64,000 nt of DNA from Desulfosporosinus shakirovi. GTDB lineage: Bacteria; Bacillota; Desulfitobacteriia; Desulfitobacteriales; Desulfitobacteriaceae. The stretch spans positions 1-64,000 of the forward strand of contig NZ_JAJDOO010000015.1 of NCBI RefSeq assembly GCF_020595055.1, read 5' to 3'. Below are positions 50,629 through 59,023 of this stretch, piece by piece. The position numbers and the translations under genes are program-made. Positions within the stretch are counted from its first letter, which is position 1, and the number at the start of each line of letters is the position of its first letter. Below the pieces are notes generated by a model. That model was not told the origin of the DNA, searched no databases, and was given only the letters and a program-made list of their open reading frames with translations.

Positions 50629-52674
50629 ATGAAAATGAAGAGGACAGCCTTAACAGAGAAGATTGCGGTTATAGGAGTCGATGGTTTTGAGCCAAGGCTG
50701 GCAAAAAAGTTCTTGGACCAAGGCAAAATGCCTAATTTACAAAAGTTCATAGACAAAGGTTCTTGCCGGGATGATCTGGTTTTATTGGGGGCGATGCCTA
50801 CCGTTACACCGACGCTCTGGACAACATTATCTACCGGTGCCTATCCGGGAACCCACGGCATTACTTGTTTCTTTGGGCACAATCATGGTCAGCTGGATAG
50901 TTTGGTCTATAATTTGGACTCCAGACGTTGCAAAGCTGAACCTTTGTGGAATATTTTGGCTGAAGAGGCTGACAAAAAAACCTTAGTATGGCATTGGCCG
51001 GGCAGCTCATGGCCTGTCACTTCAGATAGTCCCAATCTTCATGTTGTGGAAGGCACTCAGCCTCAGACCATTAATACCGGAATTGCCGGTGTAGATATTT
51101 CCAAAATAGTCGTTGCTTCAGATAAATTTAAAGAGGCACAATTCTTGCCAAATACCTCCACTATTACGCCTGGTGCCGGTTGTATTATTGAGAATGTGGA
51201 AGAATTACTGGAAGATGATGGAGAGTCTAGTTACTTAAGAGCAGCCATATCAAGCGGAGCAAAAGTCATAAAAAATATTGTTACTTGTGAAGAAGAAAAC
51301 GAAATACATGTCTTAGCCAAAATGATTGCTGATACAGTAAAGTCACCGATTAAGGAAGCTGTAGGTTGGGCTAAAGCACCTGCGGTTGCTAAGGAATTTA
51401 CTCTTACCTTGGGAAAAGGTCTGGAACGCCGCCCGGCATTGCTTTTACAAAACGAACAAGGTGTTTATGATACGGTCGAAGTGTATAAATCAAAGAAAGA
51501 TTTAGAGCCTCTTGTGACCATTGAAGGAGGAAAATCGGCTTATGACGTGGTTGATACCATCAAGAATGATCAAGGGGAAACTATTTTATGTAATAGAAAT
51601 TACCATGTCTTAACGATTAAGCCTGACGGTTCTGAAGTCACGATGCTCATAGGCATGGCCATGGATGTGAGCCGGGATGATTTATTTCACCCAAAAAGCT
51701 TGTACAAGGAAGTTATCGATCATATCGGGTATGTTCCTAACAGACCGGTAATTAATGGCGCTAACGAAATACTTGTCGATCAGGTATTTATTCCAACCTG
51801 GGACCACTATTGTCAGTGGCAGGCAGATTGTTTGACCTATTTTATGAAAAACAATAAGTATGATGTGATTTATTCTCATTTGCATAATGTTGATAATGGC
51901 GGGCATCTGTTCTGGCATTTTGCTAAGCACCAGGAGAAGTGGAACAATAACGAAGAAGCATTCCAGGGATTTATAGAGAGAATGTATATTCAAACAGATA
52001 ACTATCTGGGAAGATTTCTGCCTTATTTAGATGAGGGTTGGACCATAATTGTCACTTCGGATCATGGCTTGAGTTGTCAGGAAAATCTCGGTGTGGAATT
52101 AGGCGAGGCAGGCGGAATTACGACACCGGTAATGGAAGAACTTGGTTATGCCAAAATAATTACGGATGAAAACGGCAATCACGAATTTGACTGGGCGAAT
52201 ACCAAAGCGGTGGCCAGCCGTGGTAATTATATTTATCTCAACTTAATTGGACGGGATGAGCACGGAATCGTTGATCCTAAAGACCAATACGATTTGGAAA
52301 CACAAATTATCTCTGATTTATATTCTTACCGCGATCCCAAAACCGGTAAACGGGTTGTGGCACTGGCCATGCGTAATAAGGATGCTGTAATTATTGGTCT
52401 GAGCGGACCGGAGTGCGGCGATATCATCTACTTCACAGAAGAGTCTTACAATGTTATTCACGCAGACTCTTTATCAACCCAAGATGGCTATGCAGACACA
52501 TCTCTTTCACCGATATTTGTGGCAGCCGGGCCGGGGATTAAACAAGGTTATAAAACTGAACGGGTTATTCGTCAGGTAGATCTTGCGCCTACAATGGCTT
52601 TTCTCAGTGGCGTTCGTTTACCGGCTCAGTCTGAGGGATCTCCTGTGCATCAAATACTTACGGAAGAAATTTAA
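50629..52674 (+). CDS. Alkaline phosphatase superfamily, type I phosphodiesterase-like protein
   Basis: 681 residues, no signal peptide. IGVDGFEP supplies the first metal Asp, TPTLWTTLSTGAYPGTHGI the Thr nucleophile region (about residue 60-70), HLHNVDNGGHLFWH and TSDHGLS the other metal ligands. This is the type I phosphodiesterase/nucleotide pyrophosphatase (PF01663) arrangement with a large insertion in the middle (about 160-340). The substrate is a phosphoester or phosphonate; which is unknown. ATG 50629 follows AAAGGATGATT. In a set with lactonase-like hydrolase and MFS carrier. Confidence 0.83.
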   Translation: MKMKRTALTEKIAVIGVDGFEPRLAKKFLDQGKMPNLQKFIDKGSCRDDLVLLGAMPTVTPTLWTTLSTGAYPGTHGITCFFGHNHGQLDSLVYNLDSRRCKAEPLWNILAEEADKKTLVWHWPGSSWPVTSDSPNLHVVEGTQPQTINTGIAGVDISKIVVASDKFKEAQFLPNTSTITPGAGCIIENVEELLEDDGESSYLRAAISSGAKVIKNIVTCEEENEIHVLAKMIADTVKSPIKEAVGWAKAPAVAKEFTLTLGKGLERRPALLLQNEQGVYDTVEVYKSKKDLEPLVTIEGGKSAYDVVDTIKNDQGETILCNRNYHVLTIKPDGSEVTMLIGMAMDVSRDDLFHPKSLYKEVIDHIGYVPNRPVINGANEILVDQVFIPTWDHYCQWQADCLTYFMKNNKYDVIYSHLHNVDNGGHLFWHFAKHQEKWNNNEEAFQGFIERMYIQTDNYLGRFLPYLDEGWTIIVTSDHGLSCQENLGVELGEAGGITTPVMEELGYAKIITDENGNHEFDWANTKAVASRGNYIYLNLIGRDEHGIVDPKDQYDLETQIISDLYSYRDPKTGKRVVALAMRNKDAVIIGLSGPECGDIIYFTEESYNVIHADSLSTQDGYADTSLSPIFVAAGPGIKQGYKTERVIRQVDLAPTMAFLSGVRLPAQSEGSPVHQILTEEI

Positions 52675-52692
52675 CCAATTTAATGGCAGATT

Positions 52693-52720
52693 CATCTCCC
52701 GCTTTGGCAAGCGGGAGATG
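52693..52720 (+). terminator. 12-bp hairpin after the phosphodiesterase gene
   Basis: CATCTCCCGCTT (52693-52704) pairs with AAGCGGGAGATG (52709-52720). TTTAG follows. A close relative (TCTCCCGCTT/AAGTGGGAGA) lies after the chemoreceptor gene at 57898. Confidence 0.65.
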
Positions 52721-52888
52721 TTTAGAATGATTAGACGAAAGATTGCAATATTGTGAATGTAATCTCTTACACCATATCCAAGTTATATTTACAGATAAAC
52801 AGTTTAATAAATCAAATCAGGGGAGGGGATATGACGGCAGTTTCAGATCCAATTATCAGACTAATTTCAAAACCTAGGAGGTAAGTTT

Positions 52889-52954
52889 TTGAACACACAA
52901 CGTCGTGGTAAAACTGTTGCTGGAATTTCCCGGCACTTTGTAGAGGAGGTGTGA
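52889..52954 (+). pseudogene. Remnant of an MFS gene 5' end, fused ahead of tctB
   Basis: TTG 52889 opens 21 codons, MNTQRRGKTVAGISRHFVEEV. The first 15 correspond to the N-terminus of the MFS protein at 49192 (MNTQLEGKTVSGIS), with the DNA also alike, including an AGGAGG upstream. The rest of the gene is missing. The stop overlaps the spacer before tctB, so it may still be translated as a leader peptide. Confidence 0.75.
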
Positions 52955-52958
52955 AGCT

Positions 52959-53432
52959 GTGAAAACTTTGCTGGCGGACCGGATAGCCGGTGTAATTCTC
53001 TTTGTTATTGGTGGTTTGGCTGTTTTTGAGGCGATACGGTTGTATCCTCTGCATATTGGAAGATCCATCGTAGGCGACGAAACATTTATCGGATTTTTAG
53101 GTGTGGCACTGATGATTCTCGGGGGACTATTTATCTTTGTATTCAAGCCACAGGGGGATAGGCAGGCAGAGTTTCCTACCGGTGAGCTGCGTAAAAAGAT
53201 GCTTTTAGTTACAGGTTTATTGTTTGCTTATTGGGTATTATTGCAGGTAATTGGCTACACGGCCAGTACGTTTATTATCGGATTGGGGTTATTCCGAACC
53301 ATGAGTGCTTATGGGTGGTTGGGTTGTACTGTGTTTGCGGCAGTGCTCACCATGGCATTTTACGGATTATTTGTGATGTGGCTGCAGTCCCCATTTCCGG
53401 AACCTAGTATTTTATTATGGTTAGGTAGGTAA
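52959..53432 (+). CDS. tctB: TctB-like small subunit of a tripartite tricarboxylate transporter
   Basis: 157 residues with four transmembrane helices (about 9-27, 45-66, 80-105, 115-145), the size and layout of TctB. It starts at GTG 52959 behind GAGGAGGTG. It works with the large TctA channel subunit and a TctC binding protein. The gene order here is B-A-C instead of the more usual C-B-A. Confidence 0.82.
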   Translation: MKTLLADRIAGVILFVIGGLAVFEAIRLYPLHIGRSIVGDETFIGFLGVALMILGGLFIFVFKPQGDRQAEFPTGELRKKMLLVTGLLFAYWVLLQVIGYTASTFIIGLGLFRTMSAYGWLGCTVFAAVLTMAFYGLFVMWLQSPFPEPSILLWLGR

Positions 53433-53437
53433 TTAGA

Positions 53438-54946
53438 ATGGAAACATTACACTTGCTGCTCTCTGGATTTGCAACGGCTCTGCAACCAGACAATTTACTG
53501 ATGGCTGCAATAGGCGCTTTTGTCGGTACGCTGGTGGGCGCATTGCCAGGCTTAGGGCCAACCTCTGCGATTGCCATTTTGTTGCCGCTTACTGCCGTCT
53601 TATCCCCTACAAAGGCTATTATCATGCTGGCAGGAATCTACTATGGAGCTATGTATGGGGGAGCCTCTTCGGCAATCTTGTTAGGCATTCCTGGGGATGC
53701 TGCTGCTGTGGCTACATGTCTCGACGGTCATCCCATGGCTAAGCAGGGTCGGGGGGGGCCGGCACTGGGGACCGCAGCGTTTAGTTCGTTCGCTGCCGGG
53801 ACAATGGGGGTAATTGCTTTGGTTTTTTTTGGCCCCCTGTTTGCTGATCAAGCACTTAAGTTCGGTCCGCCAGAGTATTTTGCCCTGATGCTCTTGGCTT
53901 TAACTGTAGTAATAGGTTTAGGGGGAGCATCTATAAGTAAAGCCTTAGCAATGGGCTTTTTTGGATACCTTCTATCCTTAATCGGACTGGGAACGATGAC
54001 GAATATGCCGCGACTGACCTTTGGCTATGCGCCCTTATGGGGGGGCCTTGATGTTATCAGCCTAGTCATCGGGTTGTTTGCCATAAGTGAAGTATTAAAT
54101 GGGATTGAAGAGAAGAAAGTTGCTATCTCTATGGGTAATATCGGCTCGGTTTTCCCAACACTTAATGATTTGCGAAAAAGTGCCAAGACGATAGTTCGCG
54201 GAGGTACTCTCGGGTTCTTTATGGGATTATTACCTGGGGTCTCCGCTGCTATAACAACGTTTCTTGCCTATGATCTGGAAAAAAAGTGTTCGAAAACACC
54301 GGAGCGATTTGGCCATGGGGCAATAGAAGGTGTAGCTGCCCCTGAGTCTGCTAATAATGCGACAAGTTCAGCAGGTTTTATTACCTTGTTTGCTCTTGGC
54401 ATTCCGGGTTCGCCGCCTTTAGCTGTCCTTTTAGGGGGACTTATGATTTATGGCCTTACACCCGGACCGATGCTATTCCAGCAGAATCCAGACTTTGTCT
54501 GGGCAGTCATAGCCAGCATGTTTATCGGGAATGCTGTGTGTTTGGTTCTCAATCTTCCTCTTGTTGGACTTTGGGCTAAGCTAACTCAAGTCCCCTTTGG
54601 TATATTAGCTCCGATTATTTTACTGATATCTATCGTTGGAACCTATACTATCCGTAACGATATGTTAGATGTTCTGGTCGCTCTGATATTTGGGATTTTA
54701 GGATACTTTCTGAAAAAATTTCATTGGCCATTAGTCCCTTTAATCATTTGTTTTATCCTTGGCCCAATGTTGGAGAAGTCACTTTTACAGTCTTTTGCGA
54801 TGGCGTTTGAAAACCCTTTCATTTTCTTTCAACGCCCAATCTCATTAACTCTCATTGTTGTGACCGGTGTCCTTTTGATTATTTCCATTATACTTAGGCG
54901 GCGGACTAACAGCAGAATAGCCAGCTCCGGATTAGAAGAAGTATAA
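53438..54946 (+). CDS. tctA: TctA-like large membrane subunit
   Basis: 502 residues with about eleven to twelve helices. The duplicated family motif appears as GALPGLGPTSAIAILLPLT (about 34-52) and GLLPGVSAAITTFLAYDLEKK. APESANNATSSAGFI and LGIPGSPPLAVLLGG are also typical of TctA. It moves an organic carboxylate by cation symport after delivery by the binding protein. Five bases after the tctB stop. Confidence 0.92.
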   Translation: METLHLLLSGFATALQPDNLLMAAIGAFVGTLVGALPGLGPTSAIAILLPLTAVLSPTKAIIMLAGIYYGAMYGGASSAILLGIPGDAAAVATCLDGHPMAKQGRGGPALGTAAFSSFAAGTMGVIALVFFGPLFADQALKFGPPEYFALMLLALTVVIGLGGASISKALAMGFFGYLLSLIGLGTMTNMPRLTFGYAPLWGGLDVISLVIGLFAISEVLNGIEEKKVAISMGNIGSVFPTLNDLRKSAKTIVRGGTLGFFMGLLPGVSAAITTFLAYDLEKKCSKTPERFGHGAIEGVAAPESANNATSSAGFITLFALGIPGSPPLAVLLGGLMIYGLTPGPMLFQQNPDFVWAVIASMFIGNAVCLVLNLPLVGLWAKLTQVPFGILAPIILLISIVGTYTIRNDMLDVLVALIFGILGYFLKKFHWPLVPLIICFILGPMLEKSLLQSFAMAFENPFIFFQRPISLTLIVVTGVLLIISIILRRRTNSRIASSGLEEV

Positions 54947-54967
54947 ATAATAATGGGGGGATCTATA

Positions 54968-55987
54968 ATGAAAATGAAGAAGAAAATGATTTGGATCATT
55001 GGCATCTTGCTTTTGACAGTTACAGTTGCCGGGTGCTCATCACAATCTACCCAAGGGTCATCACAAACCGATAAACAGGAAGCGGCCTATCCAACAAAAC
55101 AAATAGAATTAGTGGTTCCTGCCGGTCCTGGGGGTCTCACTGATCTAACAGCCCGTCTTGTTGCCGATTTTGTCAGCAAAAAATGGAAACAGCCTGTTCT
55201 GGTAATTAACAAACCCGGTGCGGGTAACGTTACCGGATTACAATATGGCTTAATTCAAGGAAGACCGGACGGATATACTGTAGTGGCAGATAATATTGCC
55301 GCTTCCGTATTGATGGCGGCCGGAATGAAGAATCCACCTATAAAGCTTGAGGATAGAATTTTTGTGTCTAAATTTGTGGATAATCCTATGTGTTTTTCTG
55401 TTGCAGCCGATTCTCCTTTTAAGGATATGAAAGAGCTTGTCGAATGGATTAAGCAGAATCCAGAAAAATTAACGCATACTAGTTTAAGTACTACAAGTAT
55501 GAATGCACTTACTGCCGCTGAATTGTGTAAAGCCATTGGTGTAGATTACAAAAAAACCCAACCAGTTCTTGTTCAGAGTGGTAGTGCGGGAATTACAATG
55601 ATAGCCGGAGGCCATGCAGTTTTGGGTGATCAGTCAGTCCAGGAAACATATCCTCTTGCTGCAGGTGGTAAATTAAGAGTTCTTGCTGTGGCATCAAAAG
55701 AGAGGAGCCTATTATTTCCGGATGTGCCTACTTGTCAAGAACTTGGCATAAATATTGACGTTACTTGGTATGGGGGTATAAGCGTACCGAAAGGCACCCC
55801 TGATTATATTGTGAAGAAATGGGATCAAGCTATTGCTGAAATCGAAAAAGATCCGGAATTTATTAACAAGATGAAAGAAATGCACGGCAATGCCAGCTAT
55901 TTGAATACTGCAGATTATAATAATTCAATTAAAGAACAGGTTGAACAGTATACTGAATTGTTTGATTCAATGGGCGTTCGTCAGTAA
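54968..55987 (+). CDS. tctC: TctC-family (Bug) substrate-binding lipoprotein
   Basis: 339 residues with a lipobox ending VAGC (about residues 20-23) and a Ser/Gln/Thr linker. YPTKQIELVVPAGPGGLTDLTAR and RPDGYTVV define the TTT binding proteins; they grip the two carboxylate oxygens of a ligand. The ligand is not predictable, but the neighbouring CoA-transferase cluster suggests a carboxylic acid. ATG 54968 follows a GGGGGGA ribosome-binding site. Followed by a terminator. Confidence 0.9.
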   Translation: MKMKKKMIWIIGILLLTVTVAGCSSQSTQGSSQTDKQEAAYPTKQIELVVPAGPGGLTDLTARLVADFVSKKWKQPVLVINKPGAGNVTGLQYGLIQGRPDGYTVVADNIAASVLMAAGMKNPPIKLEDRIFVSKFVDNPMCFSVAADSPFKDMKELVEWIKQNPEKLTHTSLSTTSMNALTAAELCKAIGVDYKKTQPVLVQSGSAGITMIAGGHAVLGDQSVQETYPLAAGGKLRVLAVASKERSLLFPDVPTCQELGINIDVTWYGGISVPKGTPDYIVKKWDQAIAEIEKDPEFINKMKEMHGNASYLNTADYNNSIKEQVEQYTELFDSMGVRQ

Positions 55988-56013
55988 CCCTTAATATAGA
56001 ATGAATTGTTAAT

Positions 56014-56044
56014 GAGAATGGATTTTCACTCAAAATCCATTCTC
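56014..56044 (+). terminator. Terminator of the tct operon
   Basis: GAGAATGGATTTT (56014-56026) pairs perfectly with AAAATCCATTCTC (56032-56044), followed by ATTCCTTT. Confidence 0.75.
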
Positions 56045-56155
56045 ATTCCTTTGGAACATTTATCCTGATGTATTTATATTGTTTGAAATCCCTGAACAGG
56101 CAAGTACGAGATTTGATCACAGGCCATGTTCTAAAAGAAAGTGGGATTAGTAGAA

Positions 56156-57889
56156 ATGGAATGGTTTATTAATTTAAAAACCAGTAGAAAACTTTTCATA
56201 TGCTTTTTACTGATGGCCATATTAATCCTGACTGTTGGCCTAACAGGGGTGCTTAACCTAGGCAGAGTCAACAATAATATTAAAAGAATTGCCCAAGATG
56301 GAATCGATCCTATTCTAATTCTGGAACACTTGAATCAGAACTTTGAAAAAGGGGCTACGGAGATGGTCAGTGTAGTCTGGAAGAGCCAGGTTTCAGAAGA
56401 TCCCACAGTGATCAGCGATTCCAGAATGGTTATTGCGCAGTCTATAGAGGATAACGACCTGTTGATACAGCAGTATCAATTGCTTAACTTAACCGAGGAA
56501 GAAAAAGGACTGTTAATGGAATTCAAAAGTGAGGTTGCCGTTTACCGCGACTTGAGAGAAAAGGCTATTACAACAGTTGAACTGAAAAACTACGCCTTAG
56601 CCAGTGACTTTAATCAGCAGGCCGGTATGCATCAGGCTAAGGTAGAAGGAATCATCGAAAGACTGATAAGTTGTTCTTTGAAATATAATGAAGATCTTCA
56701 GCGTGCTTCGGAAAAGGACTTTGTTAAAGCCCGAATGATTATTATGATACTGACGGCTTGCGGTTTTGCTTTGGCCTTGTTACTCAGCCTGATCATAGGC
56801 AGAATTATCAGCCGTCCGATTTTAGCTGCAGTTAAGCAAGCCGAACTATTTGCCAAAGGTGATTTTTCTAGGGATCAACAAAATAACTTTATCAAGAGGA
56901 CGGACGAAATTGGCGAATTAGCCCGAGCCTATGATGATATCGACAATAACATGAGCTGCCTCTTGAAAAATGTAATGCTTGCCGCTGAAAAATTAAAGAC
57001 AGCCGGAGAGGAATTATCAATTTCGGCTGGGGAACTTAACGATCAGGGACAAAATATTAATGTCGGGACTGAACAAATAGCGGCGGGAATGGAGGAGACT
57101 GCTGCTTCCACGGAAGAAATGCTGGCCTCGGGAAGGGAGATCAGCAAAGGGGCCAATATGCTTGCCGAGAAAGCGTATGAGGGCAAGATAATCGTCAGGG
57201 AAATCGAGAAGAAAGCCCAGATGATGCGTGAAAATGCTGAAACTTCAAGGGGCGTGACCCGAAGCATTTATTTGCAAAAGCAAGGGGAAATCATCGAAGC
57301 GATTAAAAACGGTGAAGTCGTTCAGAAAATAGGTATAATGGCTGAAACCATTGCCGGTATTGCTGAGCAGACTAATCTATTGGCTTTGAACGCCGCTATC
57401 GAAGCAGCCCGGGCAGGAGAGCAGGGGAGAGGCTTTGCGGTTGTCGCAGAAGAGGTACGAAAGCTGGCTGAACAATCAGCACAGACGGTGGCTGGAATTC
57501 ATAAGGTTATCAGCAAAGTCACAGAAGTATTTGGCAATCTTTCGCAAAATTCTTCAGAAATTTTAAAATTTATTGATGAAAAGGTAATTCCTGATTACGA
57601 GATGCTTGTGCAGGCAGAAGGACAATATGCCAAGGATGCCAATATGATAGGAACGCTGGTGGAAGACTTCGCTGCGACTTCAGGACAAATGTTTACCTCT
57701 ATCGAACAAGTGAATAACGCAATTCAAACCGTTTCAGCATCAGTTCAAGAAACGACGAGCAGTTCCCAGGAAATCGCCAAAAATATGGGTAAAATGGCCA
57801 AGGCTATGGATCAAGTGACCAAGGTTGCCCAGACCCAGGCCGAACACACTCTGAACTTGAATACAATGGTGGAGAAGTTCAAAATTTAA
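56156..57889 (+). CDS. Methyl-accepting chemotaxis protein
   Basis: 577 residues: transmembrane helix near 12-33, a four-helix-bundle 4HB_MCP sensory domain (about 35-185), second helix near 192-212, HAMP, and a signalling coiled coil. The hairpin tip [38 protein letters not shown] is fully conserved. Its position next to the carboxylate transporter suggests chemotaxis toward the same substrate. ATG 56156 is used; a GTG 15 bases upstream is also possible. Confidence 0.92.
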   Translation: MEWFINLKTSRKLFICFLLMAILILTVGLTGVLNLGRVNNNIKRIAQDGIDPILILEHLNQNFEKGATEMVSVVWKSQVSEDPTVISDSRMVIAQSIEDNDLLIQQYQLLNLTEEEKGLLMEFKSEVAVYRDLREKAITTVELKNYALASDFNQQAGMHQAKVEGIIERLISCSLKYNEDLQRASEKDFVKARMIIMILTACGFALALLLSLIIGRIISRPILAAVKQAELFAKGDFSRDQQNNFIKRTDEIGELARAYDDIDNNMSCLLKNVMLAAEKLKTAGEELSISAGELNDQGQNINVGTEQIAAGMEETAASTEEMLASGREISKGANMLAEKAYEGKIIVREIEKKAQMMRENAETSRGVTRSIYLQKQGEIIEAIKNGEVVQKIGIMAETIAGIAEQTNLLALNAAIEAARAGEQGRGFAVVAEEVRKLAEQSAQTVAGIHKVISKVTEVFGNLSQNSSEILKFIDEKVIPDYEMLVQAEGQYAKDANMIGTLVEDFAATSGQMFTSIEQVNNAIQTVSASVQETTSSSQEIAKNMGKMAKAMDQVTKVAQTQAEHTLNLNTMVEKFKI

Positions 57890-57897
57890 CCAATGGG

Positions 57898-57931
57898 ATG
57901 GGTCTCCCGCTTCTGCAAGTGGGAGACCCAT
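57898..57931. terminator. 15-bp hairpin after the chemoreceptor gene
   Basis: ATGGGTCTCCCGCTT (57898-57912) pairs with AAGTGGGAGACCCAT (57917-57931), with one G-T pair. Its core matches the hairpin at 52693. There is no T-run. Confidence 0.65.
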
Positions 57932-57990
57932 TGACCGCTCAGCAACCTACAGAAAAGGCTCAAGTCGTTAATCTGAGAGATCAGGAATAA
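57931..57990 (+). pseudogene. Remnant of a sigma-54 regulator gene 3' end
   Basis: Bases TTGACCGCTCAGCAAC and onward to GGAATAATGA correspond, with few differences, to the last 20 codons of the activator gene at 40596 (41970-42029; VDRSAIYRKVQVVNLRNQK). One inserted A in AGAAAAGG breaks the frame; after it the sequence reads AQVVNLRDQE and stop. No other part of the gene remains. Confidence 0.8.
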
Positions 57991-58003
57991 TGAAGCTGAA
58001 AGC

Positions 58004-58693
58004 TTAAAAAAGACGGACTTCGATGGGAGTTCCTAAGGTTATCCCGTCTTCATCGACGATAGAATCATAAGCCAGAATCGTCACTCCTTTTGCACTGGCA
58101 AGCTTCAAAGCCTGTGCAAATTCCGGATCTCTTATCTCATGGGGCTTAAAGTATTTTACACCCTTCATCTGAATGAGAAAGAAAATGAACCCAGCATACC
58201 CATCTTCCACAGCTTTGATCATTTCATAGATATGCTTGCAGCCCCTCTGAGTAGGGGCATCTGGGAACATGGCAATACCTTCGGTTTCAAGGGTTACACC
58301 TTTTACTTCTATAAACCCTCTCAGTTCTTTGGTTTCAAAGTACAAATCAAATCTAGAATTACCGTAAACAATCTCTTTGGACAGCTTTGTAACATCATGT
58401 ATTTCTTTGATTTTCCCTTCCGTTATACCATGATAGACAACCATATTTGGAATCTGTGAATCGATATTGATCAGAACATCTCCCTTGTATGCGGCAATAA
58501 TAGAGTACTTTGTCTTCCGTTCTGGATTTTTTGCTTCTTCTAAAACCACCAAATTTCCTTCCTGGAGCAACTCTCTGCAGCGCCCCGTAGTTTTAACATG
58601 AACAAATTCTTCCTTATTGTCTAGAATAACATGTGCAATAAATCTATTAGGACGTTTTATAAATTTTGCGACTTTAACTGATGTATACTTCAT
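58004..58693 (-). CDS. sfsA: SfsA, sugar fermentation stimulation protein homologue/nuclease-like
   Basis: 229 residues, the usual SfsA length: an N-terminal OB-like part (KFIKRPNRFIAHV, CRELLQEGNLVVL) and a C-terminal nuclease-like domain with FDLYFE, RGFIEVKGVTLE (the E-x-K of a PD-(D/E)XK site), MFPDAPTQRG and HIYEMIKAVEDGY. GAGGTGCAAGC before the ATG. A stand-alone gene convergent with the remnant of the sigma-54 gene. Confidence 0.92.
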   Translation of the reverse strand: MKYTSVKVAKFIKRPNRFIAHVILDNKEEFVHVKTTGRCRELLQEGNLVVLEEAKNPERKTKYSIIAAYKGDVLINIDSQIPNMVVYHGITEGKIKEIHDVTKLSKEIVYGNSRFDLYFETKELRGFIEVKGVTLETEGIAMFPDAPTQRGCKHIYEMIKAVEDGYAGFIFFLIQMKGVKYFKPHEIRDPEFAQALKLASAKGVTILAYDSIVDEDGITLGTPIEVRLF

Positions 58694-59023
58694 GCTTGCA
58701 CCTCTTTATCATTAGATCATAGCTTACCGATAGCATTCTATCAAGAAATACCTAATGTGAACCGGTGGCTCCGCTTTTAGTTCCTCAAAAAAGAAATAGA
58801 TTTTTGAATAATGTGCCATAGTCTTTGGAGCTATTCAGAATTTTTGCCAGCCTCCTAAAGGAAAGAGTGAGTGATAACTTTTTTGTCAATGTCTACCACA
58901 CCAAGACTTCATGTCTCATAATTCAAGATATGTAGCACTTGTGGTCTTGCTATTGATTTTTGCTTTTATGATATATACAATAAATTCAAAAGAAAAGGGC
59001 AGAATAAACAGAGGAGGGTATCA
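58694..59023. other. Intergenic region, divergent promoters
   Basis: 330 bp between the divergent sfsA and surface-protein genes. A/T-rich, with CAGAGGAGGG just before 59024. I see no reading frame, dyad or known RNA motif in it. Confidence 0.6.
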
